From: Alphaproteobacteria bacterium
Lineage (GTDB): Bacteria; Pseudomonadota; Alphaproteobacteria; Caulobacterales; Maricaulaceae
Assembly: GCA_016124665.1 (NCBI GenBank)
Contig: WGNH01000039.1
Coordinates: forward strand, 1-45,229
Length of the DNA: 45,229 nt
Direction: 5' to 3'
Shown: one piece after another, positions 7,834 through 17,208 of the stretch
Numbering within the stretch: position 1 is the stretch's first letter
Layout of the letters: every line of letters begins with the position of its first letter
Program-made: the position numbers and the translations under genes
Notes under the pieces: model-generated
Database searches by the model: none
What the model was told of the DNA's origin: nothing
Seen by the model: the letters and a program-made list of their open reading frames with translations, nothing else

Positions 7834-9543
7834 ATGGCAGCGACACGGCGTGAATTACTGGGTGGTCTGGCGTTTGGGGGCAGTGCTCTGGCTCTCGGAA
7901 CGGGGGCACAGGCGCAGGACGCTTTGACTGCGGAAACGCTTCAATGCGCGGAAGGCCTGTTCGGAATTGACTATACGGAGTCTGAAGTCGAGCAGATGAT
8001 CATCGGTCTTGATGATTGGGCAGAAAGCGCGGCGCGGCTTCGTGCTATTGATCAGCCCAACACGCTGCAACCGGCCACAACATTCGATCCACGTTTGCCC
8101 GGAGTGTCTTACCCAACGCATAGCAGGGAATCCGGCGATGTTCCCGGCGAAGATCCGGGGCCTGTACCATCTACCGAAATTGACATTGCATTCGCGCCGG
8201 CATGGAAGCAGTCAATCTGGCTTAGAACCGGGCAGATTTCGTCCGAACGATTGACACGAATATATCTCGATCGCATCGAACGTTTCGGGGCGGACCTCGA
8301 ATGTTTCGTCACCGTGACGCCGGCACTCGCCATGAGTCAGGCCCGCGATGCAGACGCCGTAAGAGCGCGCAACCAACCCACAAGCCCGATCCATGGTTTG
8401 CCTTATGCGCTCAAGGACATAATCGACGTGGCCGGTATCCGTAGCACATGGGGTGCGACCCCGTTTCAGGACCGGGTCGGTGACATTGATGCGGCCGCAT
8501 ATGAACGCCTCCGGGACGGCGGAGCGGTCCTTTTAGGAAAATCCACAAGCGGTGCGATTGCCTATAATGATCTCTGGTTTGGTGGTTTGACGAGAAACCC
8601 CTGGAACACGGATGAAGGGTCCTCCGGCTCAAGTGCCGGCTCAGCGTCAGCAGTCGCCGCTGGTCTGGCCAGTTTTGCAATAGGCACTGAAACGCTGGGC
8701 TCGATAGTTTCGCCCTCGCACCGTTGCGGGACGACAGGACTCCGCCCGACTTTCGGGCGTGTTTCGCGGGCCGGTGCCATGGCGTTGTGCTGGTCGCTCG
8801 ACAAGATTGGCCCGATTACGCGTGAAGTAGCGGACACGGCACTCATTCTTGGCGCGCTCAATGGTCACGATGTGGCAGATGCATCATCCTTGGACACAAA
8901 CTTCGGCGTTGACTGGTCCTTTGATCCATCACGGCTGAGAGTTGGCCATATTCCCGGCGATTTTGACAATGCTGCGCCGCCCGACCGCGCCGCCCTCCAG
9001 GCTGTCCGCGGCCTTGGTTGCGAACTGGTTGAGATAGAAATGCCGGACCTGCCCTATGGCGCGCTGGGGACGGTGGTAGAGGTAGAAGCGGCGGCCGCAT
9101 TCGAGGAGCTTACCCTGACCGGCCAAGACGATGAGTTGCGCTGGCAGGAGCCTCGAGCATGGCCCAACACCTGGCGTCGGGCCCGGCTCCGCTCGGCGGT
9201 TGACTACATCAATGTCGACCGGTTCCGGCGCAGTGTTTGCGAGGTCATGGCAGGCATTTTTGAACAATGCGATGTGGTCATCGGGCCGAATTTTGCCTCC
9301 AACATGCTGCTGATCACGAATTTCACCGGCCATCCCGGCCTGATTTTCCGGTCGGGATTTGTCGACAGATCACTCAATCCGTTAACTGCCAGTGGGGCGG
9401 AGCCTCTGGATACCACTTTCCGTATGCCGCATGGCACATCACTCTGGGGACCGCTATTCAGGGAAGATCGGTTGCTCCAGTTGGGCCGGGCCATCGAATC
9501 GCGACTGGGTATATCAGATGAACGGCCGGAGCAGTTTTCATGA
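7834..9543 (+). CDS. Exported amidase-signature family hydrolase
   Basis: 569 residues of the amidase signature (AS) family, which hydrolyses amide bonds with a Ser–cisSer–Lys triad. The catalytic Lys is in LKDIIDVAG (about K194), the cis-Ser in the glycine/serine-rich block near residues 262-272 (about S267) and the nucleophile in GTETLGSIVSP (about S290). The N-terminus MAATRRELLGG followed by a hydrophobic run and AQA resembles a twin-arginine signal, so export as a folded enzyme is likely. The start has AAAGGGAGG upstream. The stop overlaps the start of the GST gene (ATGA). The substrate is not predictable; neighbours (GST, TonB receptor) hint at uptake and processing of an external compound, but this is only context. 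Confidence 0.9.
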   Translation: MAATRRELLGGLAFGGSALALGTGAQAQDALTAETLQCAEGLFGIDYTESEVEQMIIGLDDWAESAARLRAIDQPNTLQPATTFDPRLPGVSYPTHSRESGDVPGEDPGPVPSTEIDIAFAPAWKQSIWLRTGQISSERLTRIYLDRIERFGADLECFVTVTPALAMSQARDADAVRARNQPTSPIHGLPYALKDIIDVAGIRSTWGATPFQDRVGDIDAAAYERLRDGGAVLLGKSTSGAIAYNDLWFGGLTRNPWNTDEGSSGSSAGSASAVAAGLASFAIGTETLGSIVSPSHRCGTTGLRPTFGRVSRAGAMALCWSLDKIGPITREVADTALILGALNGHDVADASSLDTNFGVDWSFDPSRLRVGHIPGDFDNAAPPDRAALQAVRGLGCELVEIEMPDLPYGALGTVVEVEAAAAFEELTLTGQDDELRWQEPRAWPNTWRRARLRSAVDYINVDRFRRSVCEVMAGIFEQCDVVIGPNFASNMLLITNFTGHPGLIFRSGFVDRSLNPLTASGAEPLDTTFRMPHGTSLWGPLFREDRLLQLGRAIESRLGISDERPEQFS

Positions 9544-10181
9544 TGGAAGATCACGTTTTCTATGATTGTGCCACAGCGCCCAGCCCACGCAGGGCGCGCA
9601 TTTTCATTGCGGAGAAAGGACTGGAGATACCAACGGTTCAGGTCGATTTGCGAAATGGGGAACAATTGGGAGACGAATTCCGGGCCATCAATCCGCGCTG
9701 CACCGTTCCGGCACTGAAGTTACCAGACGGAACTGTCCTGGGGGATAATGCATCTATTGCCCGCTATCTGGAGGAAGTCCGTCCGGATCCACCGCTGATG
9801 GGGCGGCAAGCGGTGGAAAAAGCGGTCATTGCAGAATGGAATGCCATCGCGGAAAGCGACGGCTTGTTGGCCATGGCAGAAATCATCCGCAATTCCTTGC
9901 CCGGCATGAAGGGGAGGGCGCTGACCGGACCGCGTAATTACGCGCAAATTCCCGAACTGGCCGACCGTGGAAAAGAACGCATTGGGCAATTTTTCGAGTT
10001 ATTGAATTCTCGCTTGATGGACCATGCTTATCTTGCCGGTGGTGATTTTTCCGTTGCCGACATAACCGCTTTTGTCGCGGTTGAGTTCGCAGGCTGGGTT
10101 AAGCTGGCTCCGAACCGGAATCAGACTGCCCTCATCGAATGGCAAACGGCGATCGCCCAGCGGCCAAGCACCAGGAAGTGA
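9540..10181 (+). CDS. Glutathione S-transferase family protein
   Basis: 213 residues with an N-terminal thioredoxin-like GST domain. The segment from FYDCATAPSPRRARIFIAEK through the cis-Pro in CTVPALKLPDG to NASIARYLEE is typical of the glutathione-binding half. The C-terminal half is helical, with FSVADITAFV (N-capping/hydrophobic staple motif of GSTs). It begins inside the amidase stop (ATGA overlap), so the two are co-translated. Cytoplasmic; conjugation, isomerase or reductase activity cannot be assigned. Because the amidase seems exported, the pairing suggests co-regulation rather than a complex. A 214-base gap with small hairpins but no clear terminator separates it from the TonB receptor. 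Confidence 0.9.
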   Translation: MMEDHVFYDCATAPSPRRARIFIAEKGLEIPTVQVDLRNGEQLGDEFRAINPRCTVPALKLPDGTVLGDNASIARYLEEVRPDPPLMGRQAVEKAVIAEWNAIAESDGLLAMAEIIRNSLPGMKGRALTGPRNYAQIPELADRGKERIGQFFELLNSRLMDHAYLAGGDFSVADITAFVAVEFAGWVKLAPNRNQTALIEWQTAIAQRPSTRK

Positions 10182-10395
10182 ACAGCGTTTATGTGGCTTC
10201 CCTGCAACGATAAGCATCAAAAACGCCGCCAAAGCCCTTCGGGCGTCCGTGCTACCTCCCATTCTCTGCCGCAAGGTCCTTTTGCCTTGGCAGGAAATAA
10301 GACAGAATTATAAAACGAAAAACGGCGAAAAGCCGATAACACGGTGAAAAACCGAACAGTGTGTAACTGGCAAGACCAGGACCGGGAGAAACAGA

Positions 10396-12921
10396 ATGAA
10401 AACCTTTACCCGCGCGGCCCTAATGGCTGCCGTATCAGCCGCCGCATTTACCGCACCGGCATTCGCTCAGGAACGTCAGACGGTGGATGTCATCACCGTG
10501 ACGGCGCAGAAGCGTGAACAGGGCATCCAGGATGTTCCGGTGGCCGTGACTGCCTATACCGCCGAACTGCTGCAGAACTCGGGGGTTCGCGATATTCGCG
10601 ACCTGGCAGTCATTGCGCCCGGCCTGAATGTCACGTCAACAACCAGCGAATATTCGACAACGGCGCGCATCCGCGGCGTCGGCACGGTGGGGGATAATCC
10701 GGGCCTTGAATCTTCCGTGGGTATCGTGATCGATGGCGTGCCGCGTGCCCGCAACGGCGTCAGCTTTGGCGATCTGGGCGAAGTCGAGCGTATTGAGGTT
10801 CTTCGCGGACCACAGGGCACGCTCTTCGGTGCCAACACTTCGGCTGGTATTATCAACATCGTCACCGCAGGGCCGGAATTTGAATTCGGTGCCAATGCAG
10901 AAGCCACCTATATGACAGACGGGGCCGACGGTTTCCGAATTGCCGGAAGTGTGACCGGACCGCTCGTCGAAGATCAGGCGGCGTTCCGGCTTTATGCTGC
11001 CCGCGGGGACCGTGACGGTTTTCAGACCGTTCAGACCTTTGGCGGTCCACGCACGATTGGCGAGGACAACAATCAGGACTTCTATACGGTTCGCGGCCAA
11101 TTGCTTTTCAATCTGGGTGAGCGCGGCGAGCTGACGCTGCAGGCGGACTTTACCAACCGTGACGAGAATTGCTGCGGCGCGCCAAGCATTGTTTCGGGCC
11201 CGACCGCGGGCGCGATCAACGCGCTCGTCCCTGGAGGCCGCCCGATGCCAGGGGCTGAAGATCCGTTCAGCCGCGTCATCCAGTCCAACCGGGACACGAC
11301 CCAGGATATCGAGGATGGCGGCTTCCAGTTCGAATACACTTATGATTTCGAGAATTTCTCGCTGACGGCCATCGGCTCCACGCGTGATTATGAAATCACC
11401 ACCGGGCAGGATACCGACTTTACCGGTGCCGACATTGTGTATCGCGACCCCTCACTGAATTCATTCGAATTCGGCAATTCCACGTTCGAATTGCGGGCGC
11501 AGGGTCAACGCGGTAATCTGGATTGGCTTGTTGGTGGCTTCTTTTCCACCGAAGACCTCGTTCGCCGCGATGCGATCCAGTATGGCTCTGATTTCGAAGC
11601 CTATCTGGGTCTGATTGGGGGCGGTAACCCAACGCTCGTTACCACCCTGGCAAATGGACTTGGCGGCGCCTTCATTCCCGGTTTCACGCCATTTGCACCG
11701 GGTCAGGGCTTCCCGGCAGGAAGCGCAAACAGTGGTGGCGACCGTTATGAGCAGGATGGACAGACTTTCGGCCTCTTCACGCACAACACCTTTGCTGTAG
11801 CGGAAAACACAGACATCACCTTCGGTCTGCGTTGGAACTCAACCGAGAAGGACGCTACCGCTCAATTCTCTCCGGCAAATGCCCCGGCCTGTGACGTCTG
11901 GGAGGCCGTGTTTGGCGAAGCTCTGGATTTCTCGACGGCCCAGAACCAGGCAATCCTCGCAGGCTTCTCGCAAGCTTCCCAGGTGCCGGTTGCCAGCTTG
12001 ATCCAGTTCGGAACCTTTACCTGCCTGCCGAGCGCTCGTGATGTCTACTCCAACATCAACTTCAACGAATCGCTGTCGGAAGACGAAGTCACCGGCCTGA
12101 TTTCGCTGTCGCATCGCTTCAACGATGATTTCCTGATGTATGGGACCTATTCGCGGGGGTACAAGGCCGGCGGATTCAACCTGGATCGATTCACACAAGC
12201 CGGGTCCAATCAGGTAAATTTCACGAATGTCCTCGCGGGTACCAGCCCGTATCCGGCCCAGTTTGATCCGGAAATAGTAAATTCGTTTGAGATCGGTTTT
12301 AAAACCGAAGCGCTCGACGATACGCTCTTGGCAAACCTTTATCTGTTCCATTCAGACTTCGAGTCCTTCCAGTTGAACACGTTCAACGGCTTGGCCTTCT
12401 TCGTGACGTCGCTGAATGAAGGGGCTGTCACGCAAGGCGCTGAATTCGAACTCTTGTGGTTCCCGGAAACCGTGCCGGGCCTGACGATACAGGGTGGCGT
12501 CACCTATGCGGACGCGACCTATAACAGCTTTGCTCCGACCGGCACGCCGGACGTCGACCGCCTGTCCGGCCAGAACTTCTCGCTGGCTCCGGAATGGTAT
12601 ACGTCGGGTTCCATCAGCTATGTCCGCCCGTTCGGTGATGGCATGGAATGGCTGGCGCATCTGAGTGGCCGCTACATGTCGGATCAGAACACAGGGTCTG
12701 ATCTGGATCCTGAGAAAATCCAGGACGGCTATGCTGTTTTCAATGGCCGTATCGGCATTGGGGCTGATGACCAGAGCTGGGCTTTGGAACTGTTTGCCAA
12801 CAACCTGTTTGATGAAGACTATATTCAGGTTGGCTTTGACGGTCCCTTCCAACCGGGGTCGTTCAATGCCTTCCTCGGTCAGCCGCGGACATGGGGTGTA
12901 ACGCTCCGCGCCCGCCGCTAA
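10396..12921 (+). CDS. TonB-dependent outer-membrane receptor
   Basis: 841 residues with a classical signal peptide (MKTFTRAALMAAVSAAAFTAPAFA). A TonB-box-like DVITVTAQ comes next, then a plug domain (QDVPVAVTAYTAELL, RIRGVG, VERIEVLRGPQGTLFGANTSAG, INIVT), then a 22-strand-type barrel ending in the usual RTWGVTLRARR. It imports a substrate across the outer membrane using TonB energy. This iron-complex-style family in Caulobacterales and sphingomonads handles many substrates (siderophores, sugars, aromatic or peptide compounds), so the ligand is open. GGGAGAAACAG precedes the start. It is followed by a strong terminator and is probably monocistronic; no Fur-like box was seen upstream. Confidence 0.93.
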   Translation: MKTFTRAALMAAVSAAAFTAPAFAQERQTVDVITVTAQKREQGIQDVPVAVTAYTAELLQNSGVRDIRDLAVIAPGLNVTSTTSEYSTTARIRGVGTVGDNPGLESSVGIVIDGVPRARNGVSFGDLGEVERIEVLRGPQGTLFGANTSAGIINIVTAGPEFEFGANAEATYMTDGADGFRIAGSVTGPLVEDQAAFRLYAARGDRDGFQTVQTFGGPRTIGEDNNQDFYTVRGQLLFNLGERGELTLQADFTNRDENCCGAPSIVSGPTAGAINALVPGGRPMPGAEDPFSRVIQSNRDTTQDIEDGGFQFEYTYDFENFSLTAIGSTRDYEITTGQDTDFTGADIVYRDPSLNSFEFGNSTFELRAQGQRGNLDWLVGGFFSTEDLVRRDAIQYGSDFEAYLGLIGGGNPTLVTTLANGLGGAFIPGFTPFAPGQGFPAGSANSGGDRYEQDGQTFGLFTHNTFAVAENTDITFGLRWNSTEKDATAQFSPANAPACDVWEAVFGEALDFSTAQNQAILAGFSQASQVPVASLIQFGTFTCLPSARDVYSNINFNESLSEDEVTGLISLSHRFNDDFLMYGTYSRGYKAGGFNLDRFTQAGSNQVNFTNVLAGTSPYPAQFDPEIVNSFEIGFKTEALDDTLLANLYLFHSDFESFQLNTFNGLAFFVTSLNEGAVTQGAEFELLWFPETVPGLTIQGGVTYADATYNSFAPTGTPDVDRLSGQNFSLAPEWYTSGSISYVRPFGDGMEWLAHLSGRYMSDQNTGSDLDPEKIQDGYAVFNGRIGIGADDQSWALELFANNLFDEDYIQVGFDGPFQPGSFNAFLGQPRTWGVTLRARR

Positions 12922-12942
12922 CGGGCTCAAGGCAGTAAATGA

Positions 12943-12970
12943 GGGCCGGAGCCATGCTCCGGCCCTTTTT
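12943..12970 (+). terminator. Rho-independent terminator of the TonB receptor gene
   Basis: A ten-base perfect stem GGGCCGGAGC (12943-12952) / GCTCCGGCCC (12956-12965) around CAT, followed by TTTTT. It starts 21 bases after the receptor stop. Confidence 0.9.
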
Positions 12971-13043
12971 CTTTGCCAAAGAATCACAGACTCTGGATGA
13001 AGGGGCATCTTGTATTATGATGCCTTGGGAAAGTGAGTGCTGA

Positions 13044-14081
13044 ATGTCACCGGAACGCCGTACATTGCTGATCGGGATTGCCGTGTTCCTGGCATTTTCT
13101 GTTTATGTGACTGTCTTCAGTCCGATCTCGCCGGGACGTCTCGAAGCACGGCTTCAGTCGGCTGCCGAAACGGCCATTGCGGACCGGCGATTCCGATGGG
13201 CGAGCGTTGCAGTCGTTGGTCAGACCGCAACTCTGTCAGGGCGTTGGCCAGATGAAGCCGTTTATGAAGCGGCGATGGATGCATTGCGGGCCTCGGAATG
13301 GTCGGGCGGCTGGCTGGCCGGTGGCATTACGCGGATCATTGACGAGACAACCGCCCAGCAGGGCGAGGCGGCAAGCCGGATCATCGCTGTGTTGACACCG
13401 GAAAACATTACGCTGACGGGCATTGCGCCGGGCGATGCTGCGAGAACAGGATTGCTTGATCAGGCGCTTCCTCTATTCCGGGGACGCATACAGCCGCGGC
13501 TGGCGGCGAGGTCGGGTACGGCCAGCCCGGATGACTGGATAAACACCGCGATGGCGTTACTGACCGGTCTGGAACGGCTTGAACAAGGCGCGGCCATTCT
13601 CGATTCCAATACGGCTGTCCTTTACGGTGTCGCCCAAAGCAATGATGATGCGCAGGAAATTCAGGTAACACTGTCCAGCCTGCCGGAAGGCATTCAGCCG
13701 GTTTTCCTCATTCTGACCGATGGCGATATCGTGGGCAGCGTAGTCACACAAGCCGAGTGCACGATTTTACTCGAGGCGGCCTTTGCAATGGGCCGTTTAA
13801 GATTCAATCCCGGGAGCGCATCGCTCTCGCCAGCAGGGCGTGTTGGACTGGAGCATGTCGCGGCTGTTATTTCAGCCTGCCCAGCGGACCAGTTGAGCGT
13901 CAGTGTGCGGCCAGTCGTCAGTGGCGACACCGAAGCCGAAAGCCTGGCAATACAGCGTGCACAGGCTGTAAGGGCGGCGCTCATTACCTTTGGCGTCGCA
14001 GAAGCCCGGATTGGCGTAATCGCAGATGCGGATCAGGATCAACTTGTCCGGATTATTCTGGATAATGAAGGAGACGGCTGA
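13044..14081 (+). CDS. BON/OmpA-like domain envelope protein
   Basis: 345 residues. One N-terminal membrane segment (about residues 7-25, LIGIAVFLAFSVYVTVF) is followed by two regions like BON repeats (strands such as ATLSGRWPDEAVY and NITLTGIAPGDAA). The C-terminal OmpA/MotB-like fold begins around residue 235, where RLRFNPGSASLSPAG and SLAIQRAQAVRAALITFGV follow the family pattern around the peptidoglycan-binding loop. The layout recalls alphaproteobacterial OmpA-family proteins with BON repeats. A periplasmic protein anchored in the inner membrane is the likely location, contacting murein. The next gene starts immediately after its stop (TGAATG), so the two are an operon. Domain calls rest on sequence pattern only. 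Confidence 0.75.
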   Translation: MSPERRTLLIGIAVFLAFSVYVTVFSPISPGRLEARLQSAAETAIADRRFRWASVAVVGQTATLSGRWPDEAVYEAAMDALRASEWSGGWLAGGITRIIDETTAQQGEAASRIIAVLTPENITLTGIAPGDAARTGLLDQALPLFRGRIQPRLAARSGTASPDDWINTAMALLTGLERLEQGAAILDSNTAVLYGVAQSNDDAQEIQVTLSSLPEGIQPVFLILTDGDIVGSVVTQAECTILLEAAFAMGRLRFNPGSASLSPAGRVGLEHVAAVISACPADQLSVSVRPVVSGDTEAESLAIQRAQAVRAALITFGVAEARIGVIADADQDQLVRIILDNEGDG

Positions 14082-14597
14082 ATGCTCTGGTTAATCTGGC
14101 AGATGTGGTTTTTCCTGCTGCTCGCTTTCCTGATCGGACTGGGGCTGGGTTGGCGGCTTTGGTCGGCCTCTGGTGAAGCCGGACGCGCATTGCAAGCCGC
14201 CAAGGATGAAATCGGTCGCTTGCAACGCGAGAATGACAGTCTTTCCAGCGTTGCCGCAAGGCATCAGGCAGCGCTGGAAACCCGCAAAACGGCTGGAGAA
14301 ACGCAAGCATCTGAGTCGAAAATAAAAGCCGCGCAGTCTCTTAAATCGAAAAAGAATGCGCCCAGAAAAAAAGCGGAAAAAACCGCCTCAGCGACACCAG
14401 TTGTGAATGATCTGACGGCGATCAAGGGACTCGGACCGAAGACCGCCGCTGCGCTCAATGCAGATGGTATTACGTCTTTTGCCCAGATTGCAGGCTGGAC
14501 CTCAGCCGAAATTACTGAATGGGACGAAAGACTGAAGACCCGGGGCCGGATCGCCCGCGAGGACTGGGTCAGCCAAGCGAAGGCAAAGCTGAGCTAG
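14082..14597 (+). CDS. Membrane-anchored helix-hairpin-helix protein
   Basis: 171 residues: a hydrophobic N-terminal helix (MLWLIWQMWFFLLLAFLIGLG), a coiled-coil-like and then Lys/Ala-rich linker (residues about 30-105), and a C-terminal helix-hairpin-helix domain (DLTAIKGLGPKTAAALNADG, then FAQIAGWTSAEI). Such C-terminal domains are common in alphaproteobacteria, often joined to other proteins (for example NuoE- or ribosomal L21-like ones), and resemble small nucleic-acid-binding HhH modules; function is unknown. It directly follows the OmpA-like gene. Its TAG stop shares the bases CTAG with the stop of the convergent lipoprotein gene. DNA or RNA contact at the membrane is conceivable but not shown. 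Confidence 0.8.
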   Translation: MLWLIWQMWFFLLLAFLIGLGLGWRLWSASGEAGRALQAAKDEIGRLQRENDSLSSVAARHQAALETRKTAGETQASESKIKAAQSLKSKKNAPRKKAEKTASATPVVNDLTAIKGLGPKTAAALNADGITSFAQIAGWTSAEITEWDERLKTRGRIAREDWVSQAKAKLS

Positions 14598-15064
14598 CCG
14601 ATTGCCCGTAGCACGTCCCGGGCATCATAGGCTTCAGGACTGTCCGGACGTGGGCCCGACCGGATCAAAATTTCAATATAGACGGTCTTGTCACCGGCTC
14701 CTGGCGCAAACTGGATTCCTAGCCCGACACTGCTCCCTGAATAACGGCGCGACCCGAATGTCTGGCCTACCGAGCCCCCGACGCGAACCGGACGCTCATT
14801 GTCCCCATCACTCGAACGCGAAACGATTTCGAACCAGTCTCGTCCCTGTTCCAGAGTGAGATCGGCAGCACGCCTCAAGGCAAGATTTTCGAGTTCCTCA
14901 AAACTGACATCAGAACCGCCATCAAACCGGATGCGAAACCGGTCTGCTTCGATCTGCCGCTCCGAATACCCGCGGTCACTACCATTTGCGGGGGCATAGA
15001 TGGTTGGGCTTGAGGCGCATGCGGCGACGCTTGCGCAAAGCCCGATGATGATCAGTTTATACAT
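14594..15064 (-). CDS. CC0125/CC1285-type lipoprotein
   Basis: 156 residues. A short hydrophobic N-terminus ends in the lipobox-like VAACASS, giving a lipidated Cys near residue 16. The rest resembles the small alphaproteobacterial lipoprotein family known from Caulobacter (CC0125/CC1285), with FRIRFDGGSDVSFEELENLALRRAA and a later YIEILI strand. The ATG at 15064 is chosen because GAGGAG stands before it; an upstream ATG at 15079 overlaps the mutase gene and has no signal-like context. It starts 11 bases after the methylmalonyl-CoA mutase stop and may be read from the same transcript, though no functional link is known. Function unknown. Confidence 0.85.
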   Translation of the reverse strand: MYKLIIIGLCASVAACASSPTIYAPANGSDRGYSERQIEADRFRIRFDGGSDVSFEELENLALRRAADLTLEQGRDWFEIVSRSSDGDNERPVRVGGSVGQTFGSRRYSGSSVGLGIQFAPGAGDKTVYIEILIRSGPRPDSPEAYDARDVLRAIG

Positions 15065-15075
15065 TGCCGGTCTCC

Positions 15076-17208
15076 TCAAGACTTTACGGCGACCTCCATG
15101 CGTTGCAGGAGATTCAATGCGCTTTCCGCGATCACGGTTCCGGGCGGGAAGACCGCTGCGGCTCCCATCTGACGCAAGACGGCTTCATCGTCCGGCGGAA
15201 TAACCCCGCCAACGATAACCAGCATGTCCTCACGTCCGCGATCACGCAAGGCATTCCGTAAAGCTGGCAAGAGGGTAAGGTGGCCAGCCGCCAGTGATGA
15301 CATCGCCGCCGCGTGGACATTCTCCTCGTCTGCCAACTCGGCCGCCTCTTCCGGTGTTTGAAAGAGGGGGCCGATCACCACCTCCCAGCCCATATCTGCG
15401 AAAGCGGATGCCACAACTTTCTGTCCGCGATCATGGCCATCTTGGCCGAGTTTTGCGATCAGGATTTTTGGCTTACGGCCGGTGCGGTTTTCGAAGGCAC
15501 GGGCGGCCTTGACCGCTGCAGCAACCTTGGCATCAGTTCCGGCTTCGTCGGCATACACCCCTTTGATAACGCGGATTTCAGCTTCATGGCGATTGAAGAC
15601 CTGCTCCATCGCAGCTGACATTTCACCAACAGTGGCTTTTGCCCGGGCAGCGTCCACACATAGCGCAAGCAGGTTTCCGCCTTCGCGGGCGGCACGGGTC
15701 AGTGCCAGAAGCGCGGCCTCAACAGCACTGTCTTCGCGTTCCTCCCGTATGCGCTTCAGTTTCTCTTCCTGTTCCTTGCGGACCTGGTAATTGTCCACTT
15801 TCAGTACCGGCACGTCCTCGTCTTCCTCGAGGATGAATTTATTGATGCCGACAATTGTCTGTTGTCCACTATCGATGCGAGCCTGGGTCCGGGCAGCGGC
15901 TTCCTCGATCCGCAGCTTTGGGGTGCCTTCAGCAATGGCTTTTGCCATTCCACCAAGTGCGTCGATTTCGTGGATGTGATCGAGCGCTCGAGCTGCAAGG
16001 TCCTGTGTCAGGCGCTCGACATAATGGGATCCGCCCCATGGATCGATGGCATCGATCAGGCGGCTTTCCTCGGCGAGAACGAGCTGGGTGTTGCGCGCAA
16101 TGCGGGCAGAGAAATCCGTTGGTAGCGCCAAGGCTTCATCCAGTGAGTTGGTATGAAGCGACTGTGTGTGGCCGTCGATGGCCGCAATGGCTTCGAGTGC
16201 CGTACGTCCGACATTGTTGAATACATCCTGCGCGGTCAGGGACCAGCCTGAAGTCTGGCAATGAGTCCTCAGGCAGATGGATTTGTCCGATTTGGGCTCG
16301 AAGCGTTGTTGCACCAGCCCCGCCCAGAGCAAGCGCGCGGCCCGCAGTTTGGCAATTTCCATAAAGACATTCATGCCAATGCCGAAGAAGAAGGAGAGAC
16401 GTGGCGCGAACATGTCGACATCCAGCCCCGCCTCGATGCCGGTTCTGATATATTCGATGCCGTCTGCAATCGTATAGGCGAGTTCGATATCGGCCGGTGC
16501 TCCTGCTTCCTGCATGTGATAGCCGGAGATCGAAATGGAGTTGAATCGCGGCATGTTTTCAGCCGTATAGGCGAAAATGTCCGAGATGATCCGCATCGAA
16601 GGTTGGGGCGGATAAATATAGGTGTTGCGCACCATGAACTCTTTCAGAATATCATTCTGGATGGTGCCCGACAGTTGTTCCGGTTTGACGCCCTGCTCTT
16701 CGGCGGCTGCGATATACAGGGCCATAACAGGCAGGACGGCCCCGTTCATCGTCATGGAAACGCTCATTTCATCGAGCGGAATTCCGTCGAACAATTCCCG
16801 CATGTCATAAATGGAATCGATGGCCACGCCGGCCATGCCGACATCCCCCGCGACACGCGGACGATCGCTGTCATATCCACGATGCGTCGCCAGATCGAAA
16901 GCAACCGACAGCCCCTTCTGACCCGCAGCCAGATTACGGCGATAGAAAGCATTTGAGTCTCTGGCCGTTGAAAACCCGGCATACTGGCGGATCGTCCAAG
17001 GACGCTGCAGGAACATGGTCGGGTAGGGGCCGCGAATAAACGGTGCGGCACCCGGTAGGGTCTTGCTCAGACGTTTATCAACATCTTCTGCGCCATAATC
17101 AGATTTTATTTCAATACCTTCCGGGGCTTTCCAGCGAGTTTGCGCAGCGCCTTTCCCGGACAGATTTGCCTTGAATTCCTGTTTCGAGAAATCGACGCGA
17201 TGGCTCAT
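15076..17208 (-). CDS. mutB: Methylmalonyl-CoA mutase, large (catalytic) subunit
   Basis: 710 residues, the normal length of the alpha subunit. Isomerises (R)-methylmalonyl-CoA and succinyl-CoA using adenosylcobalamin, the last step of propionyl-CoA catabolism. The N-terminal TIM barrel carries the family stretch around [20 protein letters not shown]. The C-terminal B12 domain has [13 protein letters not shown] with the cobalt-ligand His (about H592) in DGHDRG, and a later [10 protein letters not shown]. It overlaps the small-subunit stop (ATGA), so the subunits are co-translated. No propionyl-CoA carboxylase, epimerase or MeaB chaperone gene is in the window. The symbol follows common bacterial usage, which varies between genomes. 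Confidence 0.97.
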   Translation of the reverse strand: MSHRVDFSKQEFKANLSGKGAAQTRWKAPEGIEIKSDYGAEDVDKRLSKTLPGAAPFIRGPYPTMFLQRPWTIRQYAGFSTARDSNAFYRRNLAAGQKGLSVAFDLATHRGYDSDRPRVAGDVGMAGVAIDSIYDMRELFDGIPLDEMSVSMTMNGAVLPVMALYIAAAEEQGVKPEQLSGTIQNDILKEFMVRNTYIYPPQPSMRIISDIFAYTAENMPRFNSISISGYHMQEAGAPADIELAYTIADGIEYIRTGIEAGLDVDMFAPRLSFFFGIGMNVFMEIAKLRAARLLWAGLVQQRFEPKSDKSICLRTHCQTSGWSLTAQDVFNNVGRTALEAIAAIDGHTQSLHTNSLDEALALPTDFSARIARNTQLVLAEESRLIDAIDPWGGSHYVERLTQDLAARALDHIHEIDALGGMAKAIAEGTPKLRIEEAAARTQARIDSGQQTIVGINKFILEEDEDVPVLKVDNYQVRKEQEEKLKRIREEREDSAVEAALLALTRAAREGGNLLALCVDAARAKATVGEMSAAMEQVFNRHEAEIRVIKGVYADEAGTDAKVAAAVKAARAFENRTGRKPKILIAKLGQDGHDRGQKVVASAFADMGWEVVIGPLFQTPEEAAELADEENVHAAAMSSLAAGHLTLLPALRNALRDRGREDMLVIVGGVIPPDDEAVLRQMGAAAVFPPGTVIAESALNLLQRMEVAVKS

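Noticed and set aside
10182-10395. Fur box or riboswitch upstream of the TonB receptor
   Set aside because: Only small hairpins (for example CGGC/GCCG) are visible; nothing matches a Fur dyad or a known riboswitch core.
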